Shown here: positions 9,637-18,169 of the stretch, one piece after another
How the letters are laid out: each line of letters starts with the position of its first letter
How positions within the stretch are numbered: position 1 is the first letter of the stretch
NCBI RefSeq assembly: GCF_001957135.1
Contig: NZ_MPHK01000019.1
Coordinates: 27,586-91,585, forward strand
Direction of reading: 5' to 3'
Origin: Shewanella sp. UCD-KL21
GTDB taxonomy: Bacteria > Pseudomonadota > Gammaproteobacteria > Enterobacterales > Shewanellaceae
Length of the DNA stretch: 64,000 bases
Translations under genes and position numbers: made by a program
Notes under the pieces: generated by a model
Database searches by the model: none
What the model saw: the letters and a program-made list of their open reading frames with translations, nothing else
What the model was told of the DNA's origin: nothing

Positions 9637-11550
9637 CTATTTTAAGCTCGCCACTAGCATTTGGTTGGTTAACTTAATGAATGCAGATGGATCCGCTAAG
9701 CTGCCCTTTTCTGAAAGCTGAGCTTGTTGTAATAACAAATCTGCCCAGTTAGCAAATGCTAGCTCATCTTGCTCGTCGTTTAGACGCTCAACCAGCGGAT
9801 GCTGCGGGTTAATTTCAAATGTCGGCTTAGACTCAGGTACAGGCTGACCAGCTGATTGCATAAGCTTAATCATTTGCGATGACATTTCACCTTCACCGGC
9901 AACCACACATGCAGGGGTATCGGTTAAGCGAGAAGTCACTTTAACGTCTGATACTTTACCTTCTAGCGCAGTTTTAATACGTGATACTAATGACTCAGCT
10001 TCGCCAGCTAACTTTTCTTGAGCTTCTTTTTCAGCAGCATCTTCAAGTTCACCTAGCTCTAAATCACCACGCGTCACTGAATGCAATTTCTTGTCTTTAA
10101 ATTCTGTTAAGTGGTTAATTAGCCATTCATCGATTCGCTCTGACATTAATAGCACTTCAATGTCTTTCTTACGCAGTAGCTCTAGATGCGGGCTGTTTGC
10201 TGCCGCTTCATAGCTATCAGCCACGATATAGTAAATCTTATCTTGGCCTTCTTTCATGCGGCTGATGTAATCATCTAATGACACATCTGTCACTGCTGAA
10301 TTGTTATGGGTTGAAGCAAAACGCAGTAAACCAGAAATACGCTCACGGTTTGCGAAATCTTCAGCTGGGCCTTCTTTTAATACTTGACCAAATTCAGCCC
10401 AGAAAGCTTGATACTTTTCAGCATCGTTTTTAGCCATTTTTTCTAGCATGCCAAGTACGCGCTTAGTCACACCAGTGCGCAGTGCTTTCGTTACACTGTT
10501 ATCTTGTAAGATTTCACGCGATACGTTGAGTGGCAAATCATTTGAATCGATTAAGCCTTTAACAAAACGTAAGTAAGTTGGCATAAACTGTTCAGCATCA
10601 TCCAGTACAAATACACGCTGTACAAAAAGTTTTAGACCATGCTTAACGTCGCGGTTAAACATATCCCAAGGGGCTTTAGTTGGGATGTATAATAAGCTGG
10701 TATATTCTTGCTTACCTTCAACACGGTTGTGAGACCAAGTCGCTGCATCAGCATAGTCGTGAGAAATATGCTTGTAGAACTCTTGATATTCTTCATCTGA
10801 GATATCTGATTTGCTACGAGTCCAAAGCGCAGTGGCTTTGTTCATTGGCTTCCACTCGCCTTCAGTCGCTGGGATTTTCTCGCCATCTTCGCCATCAGTT
10901 TCTGGTAGGCCAGCTTCAAACATTTCTACTGGTACTGAGATATGATCAGAGTACTTGGTAATGATTGAACGTAGACGCGTATCATCAGCGAATTCTTTTT
11001 CTTCATCACGTAGATGAAGGGTAATTTCAGTACCACGGCTGTTTTTAGTGATGGTATCAACGGTAAAGTCACCTTCACCTGCTGACTCCCACAGTACCGC
11101 TTGATCAACTGCTGCAGCTGCTGCGCGGGTACGTACAGTTACTTTATCAGCAACGATAAAAGCAGAATAAAAACCTACACCAAATTGACCGATAAGCTGC
11201 GAATCTTTTGACTCTTCACCTGATAAATTTTTAAAGAAGTCTGCAGTACCTGATTTTGCAATCGTACCTAAATGTTCAATCACACCATCACGTGTCATAC
11301 CGATACCGTTATCTTCAATAGTAACAGTGCCTTTTTCTTGATCGGTACTAATACGAACACGCAGTTCAGTATCGCTTTCGTATAATGCGTTATCAGTTAA
11401 TGCTAAGTAACGTAGCTTGTCTGCTGCATCCGCAGCATTTGAGACTAGTTCACGTAAGAAAATTTCTTTATTTGAATATAAAGAATGGATCATCAGATGT
11501 AGAAGCTGTTTTACTTCGGTTTGAAAGCCATGCGTTTCTTGTTGAGACAT
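9637..11550 (-). CDS. htpG: Chaperone protein HtpG (Hsp90)
   Basis: Bacterial Hsp90, a dimeric ATP-dependent chaperone of the cytosol. The 637-residue protein begins [20 protein letters not shown] and has the GHKL ATPase motifs in order: [33 protein letters not shown] and [14 protein letters not shown]. The middle domain contains the ATPase-stimulating arginine in [11 protein letters not shown], and the C-terminal dimerisation domain follows. Length is close to E. coli HtpG (624); no charged eukaryotic-type linker is present. A sigma-32 promoter sits about 75 bases upstream, so heat induction is expected. Confidence 0.98.
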   Translation of the reverse strand: MSQQETHGFQTEVKQLLHLMIHSLYSNKEIFLRELVSNAADAADKLRYLALTDNALYESDTELRVRISTDQEKGTVTIEDNGIGMTRDGVIEHLGTIAKSGTADFFKNLSGEESKDSQLIGQFGVGFYSAFIVADKVTVRTRAAAAAVDQAVLWESAGEGDFTVDTITKNSRGTEITLHLRDEEKEFADDTRLRSIITKYSDHISVPVEMFEAGLPETDGEDGEKIPATEGEWKPMNKATALWTRSKSDISDEEYQEFYKHISHDYADAATWSHNRVEGKQEYTSLLYIPTKAPWDMFNRDVKHGLKLFVQRVFVLDDAEQFMPTYLRFVKGLIDSNDLPLNVSREILQDNSVTKALRTGVTKRVLGMLEKMAKNDAEKYQAFWAEFGQVLKEGPAEDFANRERISGLLRFASTHNNSAVTDVSLDDYISRMKEGQDKIYYIVADSYEAAANSPHLELLRKKDIEVLLMSERIDEWLINHLTEFKDKKLHSVTRGDLELGELEDAAEKEAQEKLAGEAESLVSRIKTALEGKVSDVKVTSRLTDTPACVVAGEGEMSSQMIKLMQSAGQPVPESKPTFEINPQHPLVERLNDEQDELAFANWADLLLQQAQLSEKGSLADPSAFIKLTNQMLVASLK

Positions 11551-11625
11551 GAAAATTTCCCTTGTTTACGTTAATACATCAACCATGTTGTAACCAACAC
11601 GGTATAAAAATCTTTGTTACCTAGG

Positions 11626-11653
11626 AAATGGGGCGCGATAAATAGAATTCAAG
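11626..11653 (-). promoter_or_regulatory. Sigma-32 (heat-shock) promoter of htpG
   Basis: Read on the minus strand: CTTGAAT (11653-11647), a 13-base spacer, then CCCCATTT (11633-11626). This matches the RpoH consensus CTTGAAA-N11-16-CCCCATNT at all but one position. The transcript would begin ~65 bases before the htpG ATG. Confidence 0.85.
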
Positions 11654-11751
11654 GGGAAATTATTTTATTGCTGAAAAAAAACCATGAACTGGCGAAATAA
11701 CTAGCGATTAGCAATCGATTTAAGCTAAAAACAGCCAATTTTGAAAACAAA

Positions 11752-11785
11752 AAAGCCCAGCTTACTAACTCATAAGCTGGGCTTT
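11752..11785 (-). terminator. Rho-independent terminator of recR
   Basis: Thirteen-base perfect stem (AAAGCCCAGCTTA with TAAGCTGGGCTTT), 8-base loop, followed by TTTTGTTTT on the minus strand. Confidence 0.85.
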
Positions 11786-11800
11786 AAAATAAGATACAAG

Positions 11801-11852
11801 TTCACAACTACAGTTCGCAACTACAGTCCGCAACTATCATTCATAACTACAG
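11801..11852. repeat. Four tandem copies of a 13-bp unit across the recR stop codon
   Basis: Four consecutive 13-base units (11801-11813, 11814-11826, 11827-11839, 11840-11852) built on TTCRCAACTACAG. The recR stop codon (11847-11849) lies in the last unit, so the array is an expansion of the recR 3' end between the stop and the terminator. Confidence 0.8.
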
Positions 11853-12446
11853 CGGAATACGGCCATTAAATGATAATGCTAACGTGGTGCTATCAACATA
11901 CTCAAGCTCGCCGCCAACAGGTACACCGTGGGCGATTCGGCTGATCACTACATTATGTCTACGGGCCATATCGGCAATAAAATGCGCCGTGGCATCACCT
12001 TCTACTGTCGGGTTAGTCGCTAAAATCAACTCTGTGACATCATCTGATGCAAGGTGTTGCTCTAATAACGCTAAGCCAAGCTCTTCAGGGCCCACACCAT
12101 CAAGGGGTGATAAATGCCCAAGTAACACAAAATAGCGGCCGCTAAAATGGCCACCGGCTTCAATGGCTAACACATCCGCTGGGGTTTCAACCACACAAAT
12201 CACTTCTGAATTACCCCGTTTAGGGCTACTACAGATCGGACAAAGCTGCTCTTCTGTAAAGGTACGACAGGCTTGGCAATGCCCCACTTCACTCATTGAA
12301 CGTTCTAACGCACTGGCTAATTTATGGCCTTGTTTGCGGTTACGCTCTAATAATTGAAACGCCATGCGTTGGGCTGATTTAGGTCCGACACCCGGTAAGC
12401 AGCGCAAAGATTCGATAAGCTCATCAACCAGTGGACTAAATTTCAT
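11847..12446 (-). CDS. recR: Recombination mediator protein RecR
   Basis: RecR acts with RecO (and RecF) to load RecA on SSB-coated DNA in gap repair. The 199-residue protein has the N-terminal helix-hairpin-helix ([14 protein letters not shown]), a Cys4 zinc finger ([16 protein letters not shown]) and a Toprim domain beginning [15 protein letters not shown]. Size matches E. coli RecR (201). In many relatives recR is cotranscribed behind dnaX-ybaB; here ~26 kb separates it from ybaB, so it must use a promoter in the 12447-12727 gap. Confidence 0.97.
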   Translation of the reverse strand: MKFSPLVDELIESLRCLPGVGPKSAQRMAFQLLERNRKQGHKLASALERSMSEVGHCQACRTFTEEQLCPICSSPKRGNSEVICVVETPADVLAIEAGGHFSGRYFVLLGHLSPLDGVGPEELGLALLEQHLASDDVTELILATNPTVEGDATAHFIADMARRHNVVISRIAHGVPVGGELEYVDSTTLALSFNGRIPL

Positions 12447-12727
12447 AAATACTTCATTGCCTTATTTTATTAATTAAGCGTGCTGTTTTAAGTTAATAAA
12501 CCATTCAATCAGCATCAATGTGCGTATGGTACTGTAATTATGATTGCGACAAAAGAATGATGTTATCGCTAATGCTATTCACAACACCGATCTCGTCAGC
12601 TCGGTTAGCGTTTCTTTGTCAGTATTAACTGGTCAGTATTAACTGTTGCCAAGGCTAGCTTGCTAACTATTAGCGCTTGGTATTAGCGCTAGCTATTGGT
12701 GCTAGCTAAAATCACTAGGACTTAGCA
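12447..12727. other. Repeat-rich spacer upstream of recR
   Basis: About 280 bases with no credible gene. It contains two adjacent copies of GTCAGTATTAACTG (12618-12631 and 12632-12645) and several degenerate copies of a GCTAGCTATTGGTG-like string between 12650 and 12712. It should carry the recR promoter. Confidence 0.55.
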
Positions 12728-12958
12728 CTAGGAGTTAGTATCACTTTCGGGGTGATAACTGAATACCTGATCTAGCGGCAGTTCAAACACTTCAGCAATT
12801 TTAAAAGCCACTTCAAGGGTGGGTGAATACTTATTAGACTCAATAGCCATCACCGTTTGCCTAGTGACACCAATTAATTCAGCAAGCTGTTTTTGTGTCA
12901 TTTCACCATTTAAAAAACGCAAGGTGCGGATAGCGTTAGAAATCGCCGGTTTACTCAT
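12728..12958 (-). CDS. Small XRE-type HTH transcriptional regulator
   Basis: A 76-residue protein (start MSKPAISN, at 12958) consisting of one Cro/C1-type helix-turn-helix: MTQKQLAELIGVTRQTVMAIE followed by KYSPTLEVAFKIAEVFELPLDQVF. This is the compact YozG-like family that normally pairs with a small membrane protein. The start is chosen because its ATG overlaps the stop of the upstream membrane-protein gene (ATGAGTAA), giving translational coupling; the longer frame reads back into that gene. Probably controls its own two-gene unit. Confidence 0.85.
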   Translation of the reverse strand: MSKPAISNAIRTLRFLNGEMTQKQLAELIGVTRQTVMAIESNKYSPTLEVAFKIAEVFELPLDQVFSYHPESDTNS

Positions 12959-13448
12959 AAATATCCCCTGTACGCCCCTTGTATAGCTGCACCCCATAAA
13001 ATGCCAGCTCAGCACACAAAAAAGCCACCACTAAAATATGCAGCGGCGCATGGGCAAAGCCCAATTGTGATAGACCAAGCTCATTGGCTTCAACACTGTA
13101 TTGCACTATGGCCAGTATCACGCCCACATTCAAAATAATCGCTGAATACTTATAGCCAATGAGATTAATTTGTTTTTCGCGTACATCCATAGGTTGTGAC
13201 AGTTCATCATCTGTGATTAGCGCCAAAGCAATGTAGCTCACCACCATTAGCACTACTGAATAGATAATAATTTCTAAGAAAACACCAGAGAGCCACTGTA
13301 TTGAAGCTAATTCTTCTGGGCTAGCATGAAATAAGCTGCTGCCATAAAAATAGAAAATATAGCCCGTTACCAGTAAATCAACGGATAAAGTGACTTCTCT
13401 AAAACTGGTTTCTTGCAGCCATTGTAGCAATTTTTTTGCATTACTCAT
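12951..13448 (-). CDS. Four-helix membrane protein paired with HTH regulator (DUF2975/DUF2178-like)
   Basis: About 165 residues from the ATG at 13448 (a Met 13 codons upstream is possible). There are four hydrophobic segments: roughly residues 22-40, 56-80, 100-122 and 130-152, with a charged cytoplasmic loop (DDELSQPMDVREKQ). The family assignment is by architecture and by its coupling, an 8-base overlap, to the small XRE regulator downstream. Membrane protein/HTH pairs of this kind are widespread, and their physiological role is mostly unknown. No catalytic motif is visible. Confidence 0.7.
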   Translation of the reverse strand: MSNAKKLLQWLQETSFREVTLSVDLLVTGYIFYFYGSSLFHASPEELASIQWLSGVFLEIIIYSVVLMVVSYIALALITDDELSQPMDVREKQINLIGYKYSAIILNVGVILAIVQYSVEANELGLSQLGFAHAPLHILVVAFLCAELAFYGVQLYKGRTGDIYE

Positions 13449-13561
13449 GTTAATTAAACCCCACTTGATGTTAACTATTTTTGACATGCGTTTAGTTTAG
13501 GATAATAAATAACCATGTCAAATATTTTTAACCTCGGGTTAACAAATTAATACTTTCTCAC

Positions 13562-13957
13562 TTATCTATCTGCGGGGTGATTAACGCCATCATTGAGGAC
13601 AACATCATCAATATCAAAAGGATTAACGCCTTCTAAGCAGCCAATATTATAGCCATATTCAGTGGGGTTAGAGCGGCGTTGATGGTGGGTATAAATGCCG
13701 CAATGGCGACAAAAATAGTGTTTAGCGGTGTGGCTATTAAATTGATATAGCTTAAGCGCATCTGCGCCTGTTATTATTTGAATTCCGTCTAATGGGACAG
13801 AACCTACAATGGCGCCTTTTCTGCGACAAATTGAACAATCACAGCGTCTTGGCTTTTCAATTCCATTGGGTAAACTCAGCGCAAGTACCACTGCACCGCA
13901 ATGACAACTGGCTTGATGTGTAGGCTTGATAACGGTTTTACCGACCTGCTTCAACAT
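13562..13957 (-). CDS. GFA/CENP-V domain protein (glutathione-dependent formaldehyde-activating family)
   Basis: A 131-residue protein with the zinc-binding cysteine pattern of the GFA fold: SCHCGAV near residue 17, RRCDCSICRRKG near residue 38 and YFCRHCGIYTHH near residue 82. A good ribosome site (AAGGATATTG) precedes the ATG at 13957. The family is named after a protein linked to formaldehyde-glutathione adduct formation, but most members have no proven activity, so only the fold is asserted. It is a single-gene unit in the accessory stretch next to recR. Confidence 0.88.
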   Translation of the reverse strand: MLKQVGKTVIKPTHQASCHCGAVVLALSLPNGIEKPRRCDCSICRRKGAIVGSVPLDGIQIITGADALKLYQFNSHTAKHYFCRHCGIYTHHQRRSNPTEYGYNIGCLEGVNPFDIDDVVLNDGVNHPADR

Positions 13958-14265
13958 ACAATATCCTTATAATTATCTTATATTTATCTGAGCGTTATCT
14001 GAATTCTGCTCTAAGTCATTTTTGATTTTCTGCTAACACAATTATTACTAACTCGCGTCCCTTTAGAGTTCACTTTATCATCATTGTAATTGTCACAAAT
14101 TCTAAAAAGTTTAAATTCTTTTCCACTCACTAAGTTCTGAGCAAAATTATTAGAATAATGATACCCGAATAAAAACATCGACATAAAAAGTCGCCAGTTA
14201 TTGACTTAATTGTGAGAAAATACCTTAAAAGCTACATCAACTGAATAGTTAACAGAGAAACACCT
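13958..14265. other. Divergent promoter region between the GFA-family and DUF3127 genes
   Basis: About 308 AT-rich bases; must contain two outward promoters. No gene, strong hairpin or repeat was seen. Confidence 0.5.
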
Positions 14266-14778
14266 ATGTCTAAAACATTTGAAATGACCGGTATCATCCA
14301 TAGTAAAGGCGATACTACAACCTTCGGTAATAACGGCTTTACCAAGCGCGAGTTTGTCTTAAAAGCGACAGGGCCGGATGAAAATTCGAGTTACCCTAAC
14401 TATGTCGCTCTTGAACTGATTAAAGATAAATGTGCTTTACTAGACCAATATAATATTGGCGATGAACTTGAAGTCTCATTCAACATCAGTGGCCGATTAT
14501 GGCAGGGACAAGGTAAACCTGAAAAGTGTTTTACAAGCCTACAAGCATGGAAAATCAGCCACGCTCAACAATCAAATGATCAGTTCAACAATGACAATCA
14601 AATGGATCAGTCATTTGATGAACAAATGGACCAGTCATACGATGAACAATCATTTAGTAACCAACCAGCTGGAAATCAATCATATGGTAATAAAGCATCT
14701 CAAAATACACCATCGCCTTCCAAGCCAATAACTACCCCAAGCTCAGATAACATTTGGGAAGACGATATCCCGTTTTAA
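14266..14778 (+). CDS. DUF3127 protein with SSB-like acidic C-terminal tip
   Basis: A 170-residue protein. Residues 1-105 resemble DUF3127, a small OB-like domain (FEMTGIIHSKGDTTTFGNNGF, KREFVLKATG, VALELIKDKCALLDQYNIGDELEVSFNISG, SLQAWKI). Residues ~106-160 are a Gln/Asn/Ser/Asp-rich flexible linker containing near-repeats of QMDQSFDE. The last residues are NIWEDDIPF. Single-stranded-DNA-binding protein has the same plan: OB fold, disordered linker, and a DDIPF tip that recruits repair and replication proteins. By analogy (inference) this protein may bind single-stranded nucleic acid and SSB partners. It converges with the island repeat; its own terminator follows. Confidence 0.82.
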   Translation: MSKTFEMTGIIHSKGDTTTFGNNGFTKREFVLKATGPDENSSYPNYVALELIKDKCALLDQYNIGDELEVSFNISGRLWQGQGKPEKCFTSLQAWKISHAQQSNDQFNNDNQMDQSFDEQMDQSYDEQSFSNQPAGNQSYGNKASQNTPSPSKPITTPSSDNIWEDDIPF

Positions 14779-14849
14779 CAGACGGTTAATTTATAAGTGT
14801 CAAAACAACAATGTTATACCTTTGCTGATGGGTAATTATATTCAACTAG

Positions 14850-14874
14850 CGAACCCTTAGGGTTCGTTTTTTTT
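14850..14874 (+). terminator. Rho-independent terminator of the DUF3127 gene
   Basis: CGAACCC-TTA-GGGTTCG stem followed by eight T, 70 bases past the stop. Confidence 0.85.
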
Positions 14875-14953
14875 ATCCAAAAATGATGTTCTGCCATCAA
14901 TCTTCAAACTAGTCCAAACCAACTAAGTAATGATGCGAGTTATTTACGCAAAC

Positions 14954-14987
14954 AAAAAAGCTCAAGCAAATTGCTTGAGCTTTTTTT
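14954..14987. terminator. Bidirectional terminator in left repeat copy
   Basis: AGCTCAAGCAA/TTGCTTGAGCT inverted repeat flanked by A and T runs; a copy of the terminator after ybaB. Now probably serves the DUF4861-GH88 transcript arriving on the minus strand. Confidence 0.75.
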
Positions 14988-15062
14988 AGCTAGTTTGCCC
15001 CCCTATTTGACCCCAACGCTACGAACCTGCTGGCATAACTAATAGAAACAACACGATAGCGA

Positions 15063-15085
15063 TTATAACGGCATTTTCATTCCTG
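15063..15085 (-). pseudogene. Remnant of the ybaB 3' end
   Basis: On the minus strand this reads GMKMPL-stop, against PGMKMPF-stop at the end of the intact ybaB (38677). Two base changes alter the last residue. No upstream ybaB coding sequence is present here, so it is only the tail carried in the duplicated repeat. Confidence 0.8.
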
Positions 15086-15135
15086 TTAGTGACATAGTTT
15101 TAAAGCTATCCAATTTTCAGTAAAAGCTCAGTTAA

Positions 15136-16059
15136 TTATTGGTTATCCAGATAACGATTCCATTGTGAAGCCTTGATGATCTCATTAGCACCAGCCCATG
15201 CAAAGCCTGCCCGATAACTAAAATGACCTTCAGTATCGCTGGTAGTCATTATCCACAGGTGACTTTCATCTTTAACATCACTTGCGACATGTTTAATCTC
15301 GTTCACTAATTTGGGCTCGACTATTGCGCCAGTGCCAACACCTATCCCGTCAATTAATTCCCATGTTGATATACGCCCGGTTTCTGGGTTGCTAAAAACG
15401 TTAGCTTTTTCATCATGAGTGGTAACACCCAGTGCGATGGGTAAAACAGCAGCTTTACCATTTAGTAAGAATACCGAGTTAACTTCAAATAACTGCTGCC
15501 CTAACTTTAATGAAATATTCTTGCTCTCATTAACCAAACCAAGCGGAGTATCCCACTCATATAACAAGGTAAAGTTAACTTCAGCACCCTTATTCTTATG
15601 TATATTATAGCTTTTATAACTATGAGAATAATAAGGTTTACCTTCGAACCAAATAGCAGTACTGCCCACACCTCGGCTTGTTCCTGTATGGTATGGATCA
15701 TAGCCTTCGCCGCGGTCAGTATGGTATGACAGCCCCTCTAAGTGTGCTTTATACCACTTATCGATAATCGGATAATCCACTTTTTTAAACCATGCATCGA
15801 CACCACTTGCATGACCTTTAAGTGGCGCCGCTGGCCCATAAACCCTAAAAGCAACTTTGTCATTTTCCCAAGCAAAATCATCACTTCTTTCAGGTACAAA
15901 ACGTCCGTAAGCCATTACCTTAGGCTTTACGATATTAGCCTCGGTTGTATCTAGTTTATTATTTACAGATTGGTTATTTACGGATTTATCGTAACTACAG
16001 CCTACAAAAGTTAAGCCAATCAATACCGTAAAAACGCAGCTACAAAATTTATTAATAGA
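15136..16059 (-). CDS. DUF4861 family lipoprotein of the uronate module
   Basis: About 307 residues starting MSINKFCSCVFTVLIG; the ATG at 16059 has GGAG nine bases upstream, better than the ATG at 16077. A lipoprotein signal ends at GLTFVGC. The mature part has a short tandem (SVNNQSVNNK), then the DUF4861 domain with conserved Tyr/His/Arg/Asp-rich segments (RFVPERSDDFAWENDKVAFR, SYHTDRGEGYDPYHTGTSRG). DUF4861 proteins recur in polysaccharide loci that handle uronic-acid glycans, but I know no firmly assigned reaction. It is 36 bases downstream of the GH88-like gene and cotranscribed, which suggests a periplasmic step on the same oligosaccharide. Confidence 0.82.
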   Translation of the reverse strand, partial: SINKFCSCVFTVLIGLTFVGCSYDKSVNNQSVNNKLDTTEANIVKPKVMAYGRFVPERSDDFAWENDKVAFRVYGPAAPLKGHASGVDAWFKKVDYPIIDKWYKAHLEGLSYHTDRGEGYDPYHTGTSRGVGSTAIWFEGKPYYSHSYKSYNIHKNKGAEVNFTLLYEWDTPLGLVNESKNISLKLGQQLFEVNSVFLLNGKAAVLPIALGVTTHDEKANVFSNPETGRISTWELIDGIGVGTGAIVEPKLVNEIKHVASDVKDESHLWIMTTSDTEGHFSYRAGFAWAGANEIIKASQWNRYLDNQ

Positions 16060-16095
16060 CATGTCTATTATCTCCATGCTGGATAAATTGAAGCT

Positions 16096-17745
16096 CTATT
16101 GAGCTAATGCTAATTTACGGATATTGGCCTCTAAGAAATAAAAATCAGCGTAAACAATAGAGGTATTTATTTCACTCGCATTGGGCATGTTGCCAGTGGC
16201 TTGTACCAAGGCAAAACCCAGTTCAAAGTCACGACCTTTGTTGCTAAGCGTTAAATATTTTGCAGTTAATTCAGCCATAATTCTATCGCCAAGTTTAATG
16301 GATTGATCACGAAGATCTGTATTAGTCGTAAACTTTGCTAGACGATAAAGAGCTGATGCATAAAGTGCTGCTGCTGAGGTATCTTTTGGAATATGATTAG
16401 CATTTCGTTGATAGGACTGACTTCCACAAGGCAATACTTTATCGCCTTGAATGAATGGCTGATTATAAGCTGAAGTCATAGTTGATAATTCATTAATAGT
16501 CGCTGTAGATAAAATGTCTTTATCTATTTTTACCGGCTTATAGCCATTATATGGCAAAATATCAGCAGCTATTTCAAAGTCACACAAATCTAATATCCGA
16601 GAATAATGTGTGGTATCACGACTTTGATCTTCGGCTATTTCAAAAGCATTCTCTGCCGAAGCATAATAATCCCAAATAGGCACTGGATCATTTTTCAAAA
16701 AATGTTCAATAGCGTTAACTAAGTTTGCAACATGGATATCAAAATTAGGCAAAGACATTTCAGCGTCTTGTTGTTTAAGAGCCTCAATTACAGTGACATA
16801 ACCATATAATGACCAGCCCTGTCCTCTCGCCCATGCTGAAATATTGCCTACCCCCTGCCAGTTTCCAGGACGCATAGAGTCATAGTCAAATAAATGGTAA
16901 GCGATGGGATATTGATCTTTTTTGTCATCCGCAGCATAAAAATATTGGTGATAATAAGTTTGATCTGCATGGCTAAAGGCAAGTTCTCTATATTCAGTGT
17001 TACTGCTACTCATTAAGAACTCTAAATTCATCATATTGTCTACGATGACAGGAAAAGTCCAAGGGTCTGCCAGTTCCATATTTTTACTTAATACTTTACC
17101 GTTCTCTAGGTAATGAGCTGGATATGTCGGCCCCCAATCCCATGATTTAATCACACCTTTATCTTTATCAAACCTCGACGCCAAGGTGGCTCGGCCTACA
17201 TCTAATGCTTTAGTGTACGCATTCCTTTCAGCAGTCGTTAGGCCATCATATTCAAGTGCTTCACCAAAAGAGTCATACAATATAAAACCCAAATCATGAG
17301 TTGAACCTCTTTGTGTTTCAGGCATTAAGGCATCTTGATAGAATTTAGCTTTTGCTAATACTAATTGTTGTTCGTCAGCAGGAAAGTTCTTTATTTTATC
17401 GTTAGCAGCTAATAGCTTCCATAATAAACCGGGATAAAAACCATTAGTCCACTTTGCAGGCTGCTCTAGATATATTTCTCCGTCCTCTTCTGCACGCGGA
17501 AAACATATATTGTTGTCATTAGCACAGGCAGCAGCAAATTTTACATGGTTATTATTATCTATATGACCAATCATTTTCACATATTGATCTTTTATAAACG
17601 CTAAATTTTCCTTAGCCATCGTATCTGTAAATTGTGTTTCTAGAATAGAATCACTTTTTATACCCAATTGAGAAGTATATTCATTATCATGATTTGCACA
17701 TCCCCAAAGACTGATACTGATAAGTAAACAAAGTGTTTTTTTCAT
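16096..17745 (-). CDS. GH88-like unsaturated glucuronyl hydrolase, lipoprotein
   Basis: A 549-residue lipoprotein (signal ending SLWGC, Cys16) with the alpha6/alpha6-barrel motifs of family GH88: KWTNGFYPGLLW (~99-109), STHDLGF (~148-154), PVIVDNMMNLEFL (~232-244) and WARGQGWSLYGYV. GH88 enzymes hydrate the C4-C5 double bond of an unsaturated uronic acid at the non-reducing end, releasing 4-deoxy-L-threo-5-hexosulose uronate. Asp151 and Asp236 are the expected catalytic and second acidic residues by motif position. The protein is longer than typical cytosolic GH88 (~370-400), with extra residues after the barrel start. An operator lies 53 bases upstream of the start. GH105 is the nearest alternative family. 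Confidence 0.83.
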   Translation of the reverse strand: MKKTLCLLISISLWGCANHDNEYTSQLGIKSDSILETQFTDTMAKENLAFIKDQYVKMIGHIDNNNHVKFAAACANDNNICFPRAEEDGEIYLEQPAKWTNGFYPGLLWKLLAANDKIKNFPADEQQLVLAKAKFYQDALMPETQRGSTHDLGFILYDSFGEALEYDGLTTAERNAYTKALDVGRATLASRFDKDKGVIKSWDWGPTYPAHYLENGKVLSKNMELADPWTFPVIVDNMMNLEFLMSSSNTEYRELAFSHADQTYYHQYFYAADDKKDQYPIAYHLFDYDSMRPGNWQGVGNISAWARGQGWSLYGYVTVIEALKQQDAEMSLPNFDIHVANLVNAIEHFLKNDPVPIWDYYASAENAFEIAEDQSRDTTHYSRILDLCDFEIAADILPYNGYKPVKIDKDILSTATINELSTMTSAYNQPFIQGDKVLPCGSQSYQRNANHIPKDTSAAALYASALYRLAKFTTNTDLRDQSIKLGDRIMAELTAKYLTLSNKGRDFELGFALVQATGNMPNASEINTSIVYADFYFLEANIRKLALAQ

Positions 17746-18169
17746 ATTATAGACCTTTATTAATACTTTAATTTTGTAATTTTTACGATGTTAATATTGG
17801 TAATACCACCATACCACACGACCCAATTAATTAACAAGCGGATAGCATTACGAACTTCATATAATTTACTATTAATTCATACAGATAGCTTTCACACACT
17901 GCACATAGAGGTGTAGTTATCTTATTTGTGGTAGTGTGTTTTAATGAAAGATGGGGATTCACCACGTTTAAAAACTGATTTCATTTAAAAGAACGAAAAT
18001 ATTGAGATATAAAATAATACCTTATGATTATAAAGATATGACTTCATTAATTTAGAGGGAGTAATTAATAATAAGTAATACTTAATAACAGTGCTTTAGA
18101 CGCTATAGGCGGATGTTTATATTAAAACAAACTCACCTATAACGAATAAAGCATATTAAGAGTTAGTGC
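17746..18169. other. Intergenic region between TonB receptor and GH88 genes
   Basis: About 424 bases. It holds operator A (17798-17816) and must contain the GH88 promoter. An imperfect long-loop hairpin pairs 17893-17902 with 17927-17938 but has no T-run. No gene was found. Confidence 0.6.
17798..17816 (-). promoter_or_regulatory. Operator A of the uronate regulon (upstream of GH88 gene)
   Basis: TGGTAATACCACCATACCA, an imperfect palindrome with outer halves TGGTA/TACCA. It matches four other sites in the island (consensus TGGTAANGCCACYTTACCA). It is 53 bases from the GH88 start, suitable for repression. Binding by the island's GntR protein is inferred. Confidence 0.7.

Larger units (their letters stand above)
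14941..15085. repeat. Left direct repeat of the uronate island (copy of the ybaB 3' end and terminator)
   Basis: These 145 bases match 38556-38699 in the same orientation with four substitutions and three small length differences (in A, T and C runs). The copy includes the terminator hairpin, the spacer and the last codons of ybaB. The flanking sequences beyond both ends do not match. See the finding on the island. Confidence 0.93.
14779..15135. other. Intergenic region holding two terminators and the left island repeat
   Basis: About 357 bases without a gene. It contains the DUF3127 terminator (14850-14874), the left copy of the direct repeat with its own hairpin (14941-15085), and the 3' flank of the DUF4861 gene. 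Confidence 0.8.
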
